A stretch of 31,316 nt of DNA, taken from positions 52,694 to 84,009 of the forward strand of contig DBXM01000039.1 of NCBI GenBank assembly GCA_002309655.1, written 5' to 3'. How positions within the stretch are numbered: position 1 is the stretch's first letter; the number at the start of each line of letters is the position of its first letter. A model generated the notes under the pieces. The model saw only the letters and a list, made by a program, of their open reading frames with translations. It was not told the DNA's origin and did no database searches. The position numbers and the translations under genes are program-made. This DNA is from Mageeibacillus sp. UBA1212. Its GTDB lineage: Bacteria; Bacillota; Clostridia; UBA1212. Shown here in pieces: positions 15,480 to 24,223 of this stretch.

Positions 15480-17117
15480 ATGAAAAAGAAGGCTCAGACA
15501 ATAGGGCAGGGCTTCGTCATCCTGTCAGTTTCGAATATCCTGGTCAAGCTTCTCTCGCTGATTTTTGTCCCGCTCATAAGGGGACTGCTCGGCGGCGACG
15601 CGGGCTACAGTGTGTACAATTCGGCATATTCCGTATATGCCTTCGTGTACGTCATCGCTACAGCCGGCTTCCCGGTCGCAATCTCGAAGCTTATCTCCGA
15701 ACTCAGCCGCACCGACAAGCGGAAAGAGGCCAAGCGCGGATTCAAGTTTGCGCTGCTGATTCTTGCGGGCCTGGGCCTGGTGCTTATGGCGCTGGTGATG
15801 GCCTTCGCAAAGCCTATCGCCGGATTCATGAACAACCCCGACTCCTGGGCGGGAATCATGTTCCTTGCGCCGACCGTTTTCGTGTGCAGCCTGCTTTCGG
15901 GCTACCGCGGCTACTTCCAGGGACGTAAAAACATGCGACCCACGGCGGTCTCGCAGATCATCGAGCAGCTCGTTCACGTGGCGGTCTCAGCAGGCCTGGT
16001 GATAGCCTTTAAAGACAAGGGCATCGTCTGGGCGGTCGCCGGAGCTTCCGTAGGTACCTGCGTGGGCGCGCTTGCGGCGCTGGCGGTTTGTCTTTTAGAG
16101 TACAAATCCGACAGAAAGATATTCTACGAAGAAATCAGCAACGAAGCGGTTCTCAGGTCCAAGCTGGGCGACCGCGATATCGCCGACAGGGAACTCCTGA
16201 AAAGAATATTCCTTTACAGCCTGCCGCTGTTTATAAGCTCCGCCGTTCAGTACGGAGGCGACCTTATCGACAGCAAGATGATCAAAGGCGGCCTCGTTGC
16301 TGCGGGCCTCGGGGAGCAGACCGCGAAGGTCCTTCACGGCCAGTATATGGCTATGAGGCAGCTGATAAACGTGCCGGGAGCTCTTGCGACGGCGCTCTGC
16401 GTCACCGTGCTTCCTATAATTACGTCCTGCTTCGCGGCAGGCGACAGAAAGGGAGTCGCGGCGAACACGCAGTACAGCTTCAAGCTTTGCTACCTGGTGG
16501 CGGTTCCGATCTCGTTTGCTTACGCGGTATTCTCGGGTCCGATCTACAAGATGCTCGGCTACGGCAACAACGCGGTGCTTCTTACGGTTTCGTCGCTCAG
16601 CGTGATTCTATTATGTACGATTCACCTCCAGAGCTCGGTCCTTCAGGGCGTGAACAGACTCTTCACCGCGTCTGCGTTCATGTGCCTCTGCGTGGTCATC
16701 AAAGCGGTGATGAACTACTTCCTGCTGAGAATCCCGCAGCTGAACATCTACGGCGCCGTGATTTCCACGTACGTCTCCTATTTGATTCCGTTCATTTTGA
16801 ACATGTATGTGCTTAAAAAGCGCGAGAATATCCGCTTTTCGGTGCTTGCGGCGCTCACTCCGCCGGTTATCGCGTCCACGGGATGCGTTGCGGCCGGATA
16901 CGCGGTGTACGGCGTCATAAGGTTGATCGTCAGGTCGTTCCTTAAGGGATACCTCGGATACGCAATCGCGTTCATTCCCGCAGCCGTCGTCGCCGTGATC
17001 GTTTACTACATAATCATTAGAAAGATCAACGGTCTTACGGCCGAGGACATCGCCCAGATATCTCCCAAGGCGTCAAAACTTCTCGGAAGGGTCGACAAAA
17101 CCCTTAGAATAAGCTGA
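15480..17117 (+). CDS. MurJ/SpoVB-type lipid II flippase (MOP superfamily)
   Basis: The predicted 545-residue membrane protein has about 14 hydrophobic helices and belongs to the polysaccharide-transporter branch of the MOP superfamily (COG2244). The N-terminus GFVILSVSNILVKLLSLIFVP and the later YNSAYSVYAFVYVIATAGFPVAISKL resemble YtgP (the Bacillus MurJ) and SpoVB. These flip lipid-linked peptidoglycan precursors outward across the membrane. Arginine at the RGYFQGRKNM loop fits the family. I start at ATG 15480 (MKKKAQT), because the extension upstream to 15345 overlaps the preceding gene and is not family-like. AAAGGA at 15458-15463 is rather far from this start. The family is secure; whether the cargo is lipid II or another glycolipid is not, given the GT2 gene next door. 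Confidence 0.85.
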   Translation: MKKKAQTIGQGFVILSVSNILVKLLSLIFVPLIRGLLGGDAGYSVYNSAYSVYAFVYVIATAGFPVAISKLISELSRTDKRKEAKRGFKFALLILAGLGLVLMALVMAFAKPIAGFMNNPDSWAGIMFLAPTVFVCSLLSGYRGYFQGRKNMRPTAVSQIIEQLVHVAVSAGLVIAFKDKGIVWAVAGASVGTCVGALAALAVCLLEYKSDRKIFYEEISNEAVLRSKLGDRDIADRELLKRIFLYSLPLFISSAVQYGGDLIDSKMIKGGLVAAGLGEQTAKVLHGQYMAMRQLINVPGALATALCVTVLPIITSCFAAGDRKGVAANTQYSFKLCYLVAVPISFAYAVFSGPIYKMLGYGNNAVLLTVSSLSVILLCTIHLQSSVLQGVNRLFTASAFMCLCVVIKAVMNYFLLRIPQLNIYGAVISTYVSYLIPFILNMYVLKKRENIRFSVLAALTPPVIASTGCVAAGYAVYGVIRLIVRSFLKGYLGYAIAFIPAAVVAVIVYYIIIRKINGLTAEDIAQISPKASKLLGRVDKTLRIS

Positions 17118-17141
17118 ACAAGGCCTCTAATAAAGCAAATA

Positions 17142-18425
17142 ATGAACATTGTCGATCTCGTTTGCAGAATACTTATTGGCGCATTCGGCGTATTAACGGC
17201 CTTCCGCTGGTTCTATATGGCGGTGGGCCTTTTCGCGCGCAAAAAGACATATCCCGAAACCGACCAAAGGTTCAAGTACGGAATTCTTATCTGCGCGCGC
17301 AATGAAGAGAAGGTCATCGGAGCGCTTCTCGACAGCATAGCCGGCCAGGACTATCCGCAGGAGCTTCTCACCGTTTTTGTGATGTGCGACAACTGCACCG
17401 ACAGAACGCGCGAGATAGCGATTTCCAAAGGCGCGGTAGCGTACACACGCGAGGATTTGAAGCACAACCGGAAGGGATACGCCTTGGAGTTCCTTTTCGC
17501 GTGCATAGAAGAGGACTTCGGCAGCCGCTGCTTCGACGGGTATTTCGTTTTTGACGCCGACAACCTGCTCGACCCGCGTTTCATCTCTGAGATGAACAAG
17601 GCGTTCGCGTGCGGGAACAAGGTCGTGACCGGCTACAGGAACAGCAAGAACATCGAGACGAACGTGCTCTCCGCAGGCTACGGCATCCACTTTTTCGCCA
17701 ACACCGCCTGCTACCACAGGCCTCGCGCCGCCCTCGGACTCGGAACGCATCTTACGGGAACCGGTTATCTTTTTGCCGCCGACATCCTCGAGAACGGCTG
17801 GCATTTCACCAACCTCACCGAGGACGACGAGTTCACGATCTTCATTACTTCGCGCGCGAAGAAGATCGCCTTCTGCGAGGACGCCGAGTTCTTCGACGAA
17901 CAGCCGATAGACGCCGGCACCGCGTTCAGACAGAGGAACCGCTGGGCGAGGGGAAGGATCGTTGCCTTCGTGAAACACTTCCGCGAGATCGTGAAGTTCC
18001 CGCTCTCGAGCGGCACGGGTTTTACCGGCTACGACATATTCTGGCACTACTTTCCGGTCGGTCTCGCCACGTGGGTGCTGGGCCTTATTTACCCTATAAC
18101 TAGCATAATTGTGTCGCTTGTAACTACCGGATCGCTCGACGTGCTTGAGATCGTAAAAACCGTTCTTGCGGCAATTGCGTCGACGTACGCTTTCGGCCTC
18201 GTGACGGGAATCATCGCCGTCATAAGAGAGCGGAAGCATATAAGATGCGGAGGCTTCAAGCTCCTGTTCTACCTGCTTATGTCGCCGTGGTTCCTGCTCG
18301 CCGATACGATACACAACATCGTCGCGGTTTTCGTTGACGTCAAGTGGACCAAGATCGACCACGTCGACGACAGAAGAATCGACGACCTTATTCCCCCAAA
18401 AGGAGGAGAAAACAATGTTCACTGA
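17142..18425 (+). CDS. Family 2 glycosyltransferase, membrane-bound, processive type
   Basis: The 427-residue protein has an N-terminal membrane helix (about 3-30), a GT-A catalytic domain, and three or four C-terminal helices (about 300-405). It carries ARNEE early, the DxD motif D138-A-D140 in FVFDADN, the TEDDEF motif around 226-231, and Q264-R-N-R-W268. The DxD, ED and QxxRW set is that of GT2 enzymes such as hyaluronan and cellulose synthases that extend a polymer at the membrane. The sugar is not identifiable. It follows the flippase gene by 24 nt, which suggests a joint envelope-polysaccharide task. It has no clear Shine-Dalgarno, and its 3' end overlaps obgE by 11 nt, so the two may be translationally coupled. 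Confidence 0.88.
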   Translation: MNIVDLVCRILIGAFGVLTAFRWFYMAVGLFARKKTYPETDQRFKYGILICARNEEKVIGALLDSIAGQDYPQELLTVFVMCDNCTDRTREIAISKGAVAYTREDLKHNRKGYALEFLFACIEEDFGSRCFDGYFVFDADNLLDPRFISEMNKAFACGNKVVTGYRNSKNIETNVLSAGYGIHFFANTACYHRPRAALGLGTHLTGTGYLFAADILENGWHFTNLTEDDEFTIFITSRAKKIAFCEDAEFFDEQPIDAGTAFRQRNRWARGRIVAFVKHFREIVKFPLSSGTGFTGYDIFWHYFPVGLATWVLGLIYPITSIIVSLVTTGSLDVLEIVKTVLAAIASTYAFGLVTGIIAVIRERKHIRCGGFKLLFYLLMSPWFLLADTIHNIVAVFVDVKWTKIDHVDDRRIDDLIPPKGGENNVH

Positions 18426-19755
18426 CAGAGCAAAAATAATCATCAGATCCGGCAACGGAGGCCACGGCATAGTGTCGTTCAGGCGCGAAAAGTACATCGC
18501 GGCGGGCGGTCCCGACGGCGGCGACGGAGGAAAGGGCGGCGACGTCTGCTTTGTCGCGGACCCGGGTCTTTCGACGCTCGTGGACTTCCGCTACAAGAGA
18601 AAGTACGCGGCGGAGAACGGCGGCAGCGGCGGCAAGAACAGAATGACCGGCAAAAACGGAGCCGACGTAGTCGTAAAGGTTCCCCCCGGAACCATTATCA
18701 AGGACGCCGCGACCGGAAGAGTTCTCTGCGATTTGACGGCTCCGGGCGACAGGTTCGTCGCGGCCAAAGGCGGAAGAGGCGGCAAGGGCAACAAGCACTT
18801 CGCGACCGCGACAAGACAGATTCCCAATTTTGCGCGCGCGGGAGAGGCGGGCGTCGAAATGGAGGTACAGCTGGAGCTGAAGCTGCTGGCGGACGTGGGG
18901 CTCGTGGGGTTCCCGAACGTAGGCAAGTCGACCATCCTTTCGGTCACAACCGCTGCGAAACCGGAGATTGCGGACTATCCGTTCACGACTCTCGTGCCTC
19001 AGCTCGGCGTAGTGACGACAAGGGACGGCAGGAGCTACGTAGCCGCCGACATCCCCGGTCTTATAGAGGGGGCGTCCGATGGAAGAGGCGCCGGACACAG
19101 ATTTCTCCGCCATATCGAGCGCACAAGGCTAATCCTGCACGTGGTAGACGTGTCTGGAATGTCAGGTCGCGACCCGTGGGAGGACTTCCTCACGATCAAC
19201 AGCGAGCTATTGAAGTACCACCCGAAGCTCGGCGAAAGGCCGCAGGTGATCGCCGCGAACAAGACCGACGCCGAAGGCGCGGCGGAGGTGCTTGAGGCGT
19301 TCAAGCAGAAGTTCGAGGTATGGAAAGAGAACAGAAGGGCGGAGGACGACGCTTTTGCGGCTTACTGCGACGACGGGTGCTTCAAGGTGTTCGAGATAAG
19401 CGCGCTTACAGGCGCCGGTATGGCCGGTCTCACCGACTATCTCGGCAGTTTGCTTGAAAAGATGCCTCTTACAGGAACCTTCGAAGAAATTGTCGCGGAA
19501 GAAGAGGAGTTTACTGACGGTACGTTTGAGCGCGAGCTGTTCGGCATTGAAAAGGACGAGGACGGCGTGTACGAGGTCACCGGTCCGTGGATCGAAAACC
19601 TGCTTAATTCCGTAAACCTTGCCGATTACGAATCGTCCCAGTACTTCCAGCGTACGTTAAGGCAGCGTGGCGTCATCGACCGTCTGCTTGAGGAGGGAAT
19701 CAAAGAAGGCGACACGGTCCGCATACTCGACACGGAGTTCGACTTCGAGCTCTGA
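18415..19755 (+). CDS. obgE: GTPase Obg/CgtA
   Basis: Obg is an essential GTPase that binds the 50S subunit and links ribosome assembly to stress signals. The 446-residue product has the Gly-rich Obg fold (1 to about 158, with GGPDGGDGGKGGD and GGRGGKGNKHF), the G domain with G1 GFPNVGKST (165-173), switch region PFTTL, G3 DIPGLIEGA, and G4 NKTD, and a C-terminal OCT domain (about 370-446). The start is ATG 18415 because GGAGGAG at 18402-18408 lies just upstream and MFTDRAKI is the normal N-terminus; a longer frame to 18334 would run inside the glycosyltransferase gene. It is the last gene of the collinear run. Secure. Confidence 0.96.
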   Translation: MFTDRAKIIIRSGNGGHGIVSFRREKYIAAGGPDGGDGGKGGDVCFVADPGLSTLVDFRYKRKYAAENGGSGGKNRMTGKNGADVVVKVPPGTIIKDAATGRVLCDLTAPGDRFVAAKGGRGGKGNKHFATATRQIPNFARAGEAGVEMEVQLELKLLADVGLVGFPNVGKSTILSVTTAAKPEIADYPFTTLVPQLGVVTTRDGRSYVAADIPGLIEGASDGRGAGHRFLRHIERTRLILHVVDVSGMSGRDPWEDFLTINSELLKYHPKLGERPQVIAANKTDAEGAAEVLEAFKQKFEVWKENRRAEDDAFAAYCDDGCFKVFEISALTGAGMAGLTDYLGSLLEKMPLTGTFEEIVAEEEEFTDGTFERELFGIEKDEDGVYEVTGPWIENLLNSVNLADYESSQYFQRTLRQRGVIDRLLEEGIKEGDTVRILDTEFDFEL

Positions 19756-19803
19756 TATCCGCCTTGTAAGAACATCCTGCCCGCGTCAAGAGTTAATGCG
19801 AGG

Positions 19804-20415
19804 TTAAACCCCAAACTCTCCGCAGAGGCACATGCATACACCTGCCAGCAAAAACGGAACAAACGGGAATCCTCTGATTTCCGCTATTCTCGAAAGGGAC
19901 AGCCGCCCCGCACGGCCTGTCCTTTTTCTTTGTCCTGCCGGCGGGGCGCGTTTGGCTTTCACCGACACCGCGAGCCTTATCAAAACAAGTCCCGCCGAAA
20001 AAAGTCCGGCCGTCAGGAATGCAGCGGCAGCGGCCGTGAACGCCTGCAGCGGCCCCGTGCACAGTATCATCACCGCCATGATCTTTATATCCGCTCCGCC
20101 CAGCCATTTCTTCCACAGCCGCTGCGTCGCGACAGCCAGCGCGAAAAACACCGCCGCGCACACCGCGGAAACCGCCATCATGCGCGCTCCGAGCAGCGCG
20201 AAGCATCCGGTGCCTCCCGCAATCAACAACAGTACAAAAAAGTCGGGAACGGTATGCGTTTCTAAATCGTAGACGGCGCACAGAACCAGCGGTCCCAGGA
20301 ATAGTAGAACAGCCGCGAGACGCAAGTAAAATCCGCCAAGTCCGTCAAGCCGTTCAAGCCCCTGAATCCGTTCAAGCCCCTGAAGCCCGTTTATCAAAAA
20401 AGCCTGCATGTCCAC
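19804..20415 (-). CDS. Prepilin peptidase, A24 family (catalytic domain only)
   Basis: This hydrophobic protein of about 203 residues has the two Asp motifs of type IV prepilin peptidases: the first Asp in VYDLETHTVPD and the second in GGADIK, both next to membrane helices, and a PFVPFLLAG stretch near the C-terminus. Such enzymes cut the leader of type IV or Flp pilins on the cytoplasmic face of the membrane. The N-terminal methylase domain of PilD is absent. I start at GTG 20415 because GGAGGT (20423-20428, minus strand) lies 7 nt upstream; the ATG at 20409 is too far from it. A promoter sits at 20511-20539. No pilin, ATPase or secretion gene is present in the window, so it is an orphan here. 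It converges with obgE. Confidence 0.82.
   Translation of the reverse strand: MDMQAFLINGLQGLERIQGLERLDGLGGFYLRLAAVLLFLGPLVLCAVYDLETHTVPDFFVLLLIAGGTGCFALLGARMMAVSAVCAAVFFALAVATQRLWKKWLGGADIKIMAVMILCTGPLQAFTAAAAAFLTAGLFSAGLVLIRLAVSVKAKRAPPAGQRKRTGRAGRLSLSRIAEIRGFPFVPFLLAGVCMCLCGEFGV
20350..20385. repeat. 18-nt tandem repeat at the 5' end of the prepilin peptidase gene
   Basis: Two near-identical 18-nt units (20350-20367 and 20368-20385, one mismatch at the last base) encode a repeated GLQGLER-like hexapeptide in the N-terminus of the prepilin peptidase. A degenerate partial copy lies just before (20342-20349). The unit length is a multiple of three, so copy-number change would not shift the frame. 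Confidence 0.85.
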
Positions 20416-20510
20416 AAAAAACACCTCCGGTAAATAAATGAGAAATCTCCGGGAAGCGGCATTTAGTGCGGAAATACTGCGAAGCTCTGCCTTCTTCTGC
20501 CCTCGTCCGC

Positions 20511-20539
20511 ATCCTACGATATTTTCCAAACCGCGTCAA
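20511..20539 (-). promoter_or_regulatory. Promoter for the prepilin peptidase gene
   Basis: On the minus strand TTGACG (20539-20534) and TAGGAT (20516-20511) are 17 bp apart. The start should fall near 20504, giving a leader of about 90 nt before GTG 20415. Confidence 0.72.
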
Positions 20540-20703
20540 GTGCGGGAAATATTTTTTACGCATTTCCGCCGAAAAAACTCGGGCGAAGCGTGTGAATTTG
20601 CCGAAAAATAGGCGAAAAATTAATTCAAGCAGATTTCCGGGAAGGCGGGTTTGCAAACCTGCGCGGAATATGACTCGAAGGCGGAAGAAAACGCTTTTCG
20701 GTA

Positions 20704-20733
20704 TTGCCAAAACCCCCGCTTAACTGTTATAAT
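20704..20733 (+). promoter_or_regulatory. Promoter for the anchored hydrolase gene
   Basis: TTGCCA (20704-20709) and a perfect TATAAT (20728-20733) are 18 bp apart. The predicted leader before ATG 20814 is about 75 nt and includes a small GGCGCTTTTTGCGC-like hairpin near 20760. Confidence 0.72.
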
Positions 20734-20813
20734 CTATTTAAATAAATGCTTTACCGGAGCGGCGCTTTTTGCGCTTCCAGGATATTATTGTAAAGCGACG
20801 GCGGAGGTTTGAA

Positions 20814-23800
20814 ATGTCCGATAATAAATCCGATGTTATAACAGAAAACGGCCCGGAACAGGGAGACGCGGCAGACGCTACCGGAAAAAAAGCCGGCGGG
20901 AAGAGCGTTTTCAAGAACCCGAAATTCTGGATAGTTGCCGGCGTAGCGGTCGTTCTTGTGGCCGTGATCGTGACGGTTTCTCTTGTTTTGTGGAAGCATG
21001 ACAAAGGAGGTACACCCGGAGTGAAGTTTTACGGTTTTACCGATCTGATCGATTATAAGAATTACGTTCCCGAGGCGCAGGCGAACAGCCTTCTTGCGCA
21101 CGGGGGACTTGCTTTCGAGGCCGGCGCGCCCAATATTTATAAAGACGGCGCGTACGCGGACGTTTCCGGCTCGGTAAGCGAAGAGAATCCGGTTGCGTCA
21201 TACTCGGACGGCGTTATGAGCGTCAACGCGGACCTTCTCGGCAGCCTTACAGGCACCGATTGCGGCAGCGGCACGGTCACCCTCGCGGACGTCGCCTCCA
21301 AACTGAACAAAGACGCGTATATATATGAAAACCGGCTGTGCGTTCTTCTTGACAAAGGACTTGACGTCAGCGTTTTCGACAACTATTACACGTTTGAGTG
21401 GATCAGCCTCAAGCTCCGCGGGGCCGGCACGGAGGACCTCGAGAACGCCCTTGTGACGCTTCCTTACACGGTCTCGAACGGCGAAAACTACGTGGTGCGC
21501 TACACCGATTCGGACCTCGAACTCGGGCTTTCGACGGAAATCTACGCGGCGCAGGGTTACGGAAAGTCGGACGGCGTTCTCGACGCGAGAACGGAGCGGC
21601 CGAGGATAGTCGCGGGCGAGGGCGAAAACAAGAAGAATCACACTCTCGTGCGCGTATATAACGAGTATTCGGCGAAAACCGCGCAGTTCCTGGCGTTCCC
21701 GTACAACGTGACAGGCGGCGTAAAAGTCGCGTGCGCGTACGTGAATTACCAGGGCGCGGACAGGCCGGTCATTGCGACGGCGGCGTTCAACGGCAGCTTC
21801 AGGGAGGCGAAGAGCGTCAGGATTTTCGACGAGAACGGAATTCTTTACATGGAGATCGTTCCCGGCTTCTCTAAGGAGGCGCCATATAATATAGTGACGG
21901 GAAACTTCCCGGCGGGAAGAGAGCAGCTTCTCATAATGCCCGTGAAGGCGGACGGCGAGGGCGACATTAAGTGCGAGATCTACCTGCTTGAAGACGGTTC
22001 GAAGGCCTACGAGGGCGTGATTAAAGCGGGGGCCGAGTGCGCGGACCACGGGTTCACGGCGGCGCTTGTAAACGCGGGAGAGCACGACGCGCTTGTTTTA
22101 ATGGACAACGAGACACGCGCAATATTCACCGTTTCTTATGACGCGTCGGCGGGATTCACGATAGCGGGAACGAAGGCGGTCGCGGACCTCAACGCCAACG
22201 GAATCGCCCGGTCGGCGTTCTCGGACGGCGGATTTGCGGTGAGCATCGACGTTGACGAGCAGAACGCGCACAGGGCGTTCCTGAGGCTGTTCACGGACGG
22301 AAACGACGTCTACGGCACGAAGACCGACGTCGGCGTCTACGAGAACATTTTCTTCTGGGACACCGCGGATTCCAACTTAAAGCTGAAGGGGCTCAAGTCG
22401 CTCACCATTCAGGACACGGATTACGTCAGGAAGGCCTCGTTCCAGCATATAAGAACAGACCTGGCAGCCAAGAGCATTTCTTCTCTGACCGCGAAAAAGG
22501 TCGCCAAACTCGCGACGCTCGGGTACACCGACTGGGCGTGGACAGGCAAGATCAGGGACTATTCCAAGTCGTTCAACGTCTGGGAGCCCTGCTTCACGCA
22601 CAGGTTCAATATCATTCCCGGCACCACCATTCTGTCAAGAGTCAAGGACGAGGACGGATTCCTGAGGTACCTCGGGTACACGAACGACAACACGACGGCC
22701 AACTACGAGGAACTCGGTTCGCAGTTCTACAACGCGACCTACGCGGAGGGAATTATCGAGCTCGACAAGATGCGCCTCTACCCGCTCAGGGGAAGCCTGC
22801 AGGCGCTTTACGAGAACTTCGTGACCGACCCCGAGAAGCTCGCAGGATTGGAGCCGATTCACGAGATAGAGATCAACGTGGGAGAGACGTTCGGCGACTA
22901 CAACCCGCACAATATAGAGGGCTTCAGAAGCTACCTGCTTGAGCGGTTCGGCAGCGTCGAGAATATCAACAAGAAGTTCGGAACACCGTTCACGTCGCGC
23001 GAGGATATTGACGCGCCCAGGAACGGAGCGCTCGGAGACAGAGGCGCCTGGGATCTTTTCGAGGGCGGATTCTTCGAACAGTGGGCGCTTTTCACGAGAA
23101 AAGTTATTAACAAGCGTCTCACGGAGGCGTTCAGGGAGGCTCTTCTCGCCGGATTCCCGTCTGAAATCATTTCCGGCCACTCGATTCCTGAAGGCGACGC
23201 CATCAGCGGATTTTTGGGGCAGGCCGACACGAGAATGTCGCCGGTGGACGCGATGATGACCCTCGGCTGCCACTTCGGCGCGACCCGCTACGGAACGTGG
23301 TTCCAGGACGACAGGAACTTCCTCAATCTGGCCTACAGCGCGGGCTTTAAGAACATAACTATGGGCGAGTACAACTCGATGTCAGACGAGACCACCGACA
23401 TCGCGGCAAGGCAGCTCGAGTACGTGTGGTGGCACGGCGCCAAGTTTATTAATGTCCTGAACGTCAGCGACAGCGGAACCAGGGCGGACCTTCGCGCAAT
23501 CAGCGCGCTCGCGGAGAAGAACGAGCCCAGGCCGGGCTACGCGGAAGGAACCACAGAGTCTCTCGCGGTCAAGTCGGGCGACAAGGCTTACCAGATCGTC
23601 GAAATGGGCGGCAACGGCAACAACACGGGCCTGCTCAAATCGGTCAACGCGGACGGAACCTGGACCGGCGACGTTTATCTCGTTCCTTTCCACACCCACA
23701 TCGAGGTCGAAAGGCTTTCGCTGGGAACGAATCCGAGGGCGGGCAGCACGACCTCCAACATCGGCGACCTGCAGACGGGCGACATTATAGAGATCAACTT

Positions 23801-24131
23801 TATCGGCTCCTACAACGGAGAGGGCGCGGAGCTCGTTATCGAGTTCTACGAGGACGAGATTTTGAACGAGAAGATGTCCCAGCGGTTTGCGCTTTCGAAG
23901 GACACGAAGGTCTATAAATACGTGCTTTCAAATCAGGTGCCGCTCGGGAACGTCAAGCTCAAGGTCAGATTTGACTGCGACGACTACTCGGCGGTAAATA
24001 TCGAAGACCTGAACGGAACGGTTCAGCGTGAATCTGTGGCGAGAAAGTATTTTGGCGACTACACGGCGACAGAGCACGCGGGCGGCGTCAGCTTTGACAT
24101 AATTACAAGGGAGCTCCTGTACGGGAACTGA
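20814..24131 (+). CDS. Membrane-anchored extracellular glycoside hydrolase, GH42/clan A-like
   Basis: The protein is 1105 residues long. A short cytoplasmic tail is followed by one signal-anchor helix (about 38-60), so the rest should lie outside the cell. Residues about 70-550 are beta-rich with no family I can name. From about 560 to 960 the pattern is that of a TIM-barrel hydrolase: EIEINVGETFGDYN (684 onward, with E686 or E691 as candidate acid/base), then FRSYLLERFGSVENINKKFGTPF, which closely resembles the 'WL.RYG.LE.LN..WGT.F' stretch of GH42 beta-galactosidases and relatives. The last ~140 residues are another beta-sandwich. ATG 20814 is chosen over 20769 because GGAGGT lies 5 nt before it. 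It is a single-gene unit with promoter 20704-20733 and terminator 24158-24205. Hydrolase function is likely, its substrate unknown. Confidence 0.68.
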   Translation: MSDNKSDVITENGPEQGDAADATGKKAGGKSVFKNPKFWIVAGVAVVLVAVIVTVSLVLWKHDKGGTPGVKFYGFTDLIDYKNYVPEAQANSLLAHGGLAFEAGAPNIYKDGAYADVSGSVSEENPVASYSDGVMSVNADLLGSLTGTDCGSGTVTLADVASKLNKDAYIYENRLCVLLDKGLDVSVFDNYYTFEWISLKLRGAGTEDLENALVTLPYTVSNGENYVVRYTDSDLELGLSTEIYAAQGYGKSDGVLDARTERPRIVAGEGENKKNHTLVRVYNEYSAKTAQFLAFPYNVTGGVKVACAYVNYQGADRPVIATAAFNGSFREAKSVRIFDENGILYMEIVPGFSKEAPYNIVTGNFPAGREQLLIMPVKADGEGDIKCEIYLLEDGSKAYEGVIKAGAECADHGFTAALVNAGEHDALVLMDNETRAIFTVSYDASAGFTIAGTKAVADLNANGIARSAFSDGGFAVSIDVDEQNAHRAFLRLFTDGNDVYGTKTDVGVYENIFFWDTADSNLKLKGLKSLTIQDTDYVRKASFQHIRTDLAAKSISSLTAKKVAKLATLGYTDWAWTGKIRDYSKSFNVWEPCFTHRFNIIPGTTILSRVKDEDGFLRYLGYTNDNTTANYEELGSQFYNATYAEGIIELDKMRLYPLRGSLQALYENFVTDPEKLAGLEPIHEIEINVGETFGDYNPHNIEGFRSYLLERFGSVENINKKFGTPFTSREDIDAPRNGALGDRGAWDLFEGGFFEQWALFTRKVINKRLTEAFREALLAGFPSEIISGHSIPEGDAISGFLGQADTRMSPVDAMMTLGCHFGATRYGTWFQDDRNFLNLAYSAGFKNITMGEYNSMSDETTDIAARQLEYVWWHGAKFINVLNVSDSGTRADLRAISALAEKNEPRPGYAEGTTESLAVKSGDKAYQIVEMGGNGNNTGLLKSVNADGTWTGDVYLVPFHTHIEVERLSLGTNPRAGSTTSNIGDLQTGDIIEINFIGSYNGEGAELVIEFYEDEILNEKMSQRFALSKDTKVYKYVLSNQVPLGNVKLKVRFDCDDYSAVNIEDLNGTVQRESVARKYFGDYTATEHAGGVSFDIITRELLYGN

Positions 24132-24157
24132 TTGTTTTGGATTTAGTGTTATAGGAA

Positions 24158-24205
24158 GGGGGCCGGTTCACTCTTGTTTTTAAGTGGACCGGCCCCCGTT
24201 TTTTT
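24158..24205 (+). terminator. Strong rho-independent terminator
   Basis: A 14-bp stem (24158-24171 with 24184-24197, one G-T wobble) starting with GGGGGCCGG has a 12-nt loop and is followed by G and seven T residues (24199-24205). It ends the anchored hydrolase transcript and protects the convergent radical SAM gene from read-through. It lacks a T run for the minus strand. Confidence 0.96.
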
Positions 24206-24223
24206 ACGTAAATATGCGTTGAA

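Larger units (their letters stand above)
20416..20813. other. Divergent intergenic region with two promoters
   Basis: This 398-nt gap separates the minus-strand prepilin peptidase from the plus-strand anchored hydrolase. It holds one convincing promoter for each direction (20511-20539 minus, 20704-20733 plus) and the Shine-Dalgarno of each gene. Between them (about 20540-20700) is AT-richer DNA with repeated GCCGAAAAA/GGCGAAAAA-like segments. I see no RNA gene. Small open frames here (for example 20372-20710 minus) have no start signal and overlap the promoter. Confidence 0.6.

Noticed and set aside
13642..15501. 619-codon open frame antisense to the GH99-like gene
   Set aside because: Same reasons: a codon-bias shadow with no motif and no start signal.
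20372..20710. 112-codon minus-strand frame overlapping the start of the prepilin peptidase
   Set aside because: It overlaps the promoter and the real gene in another frame and has no start signal.
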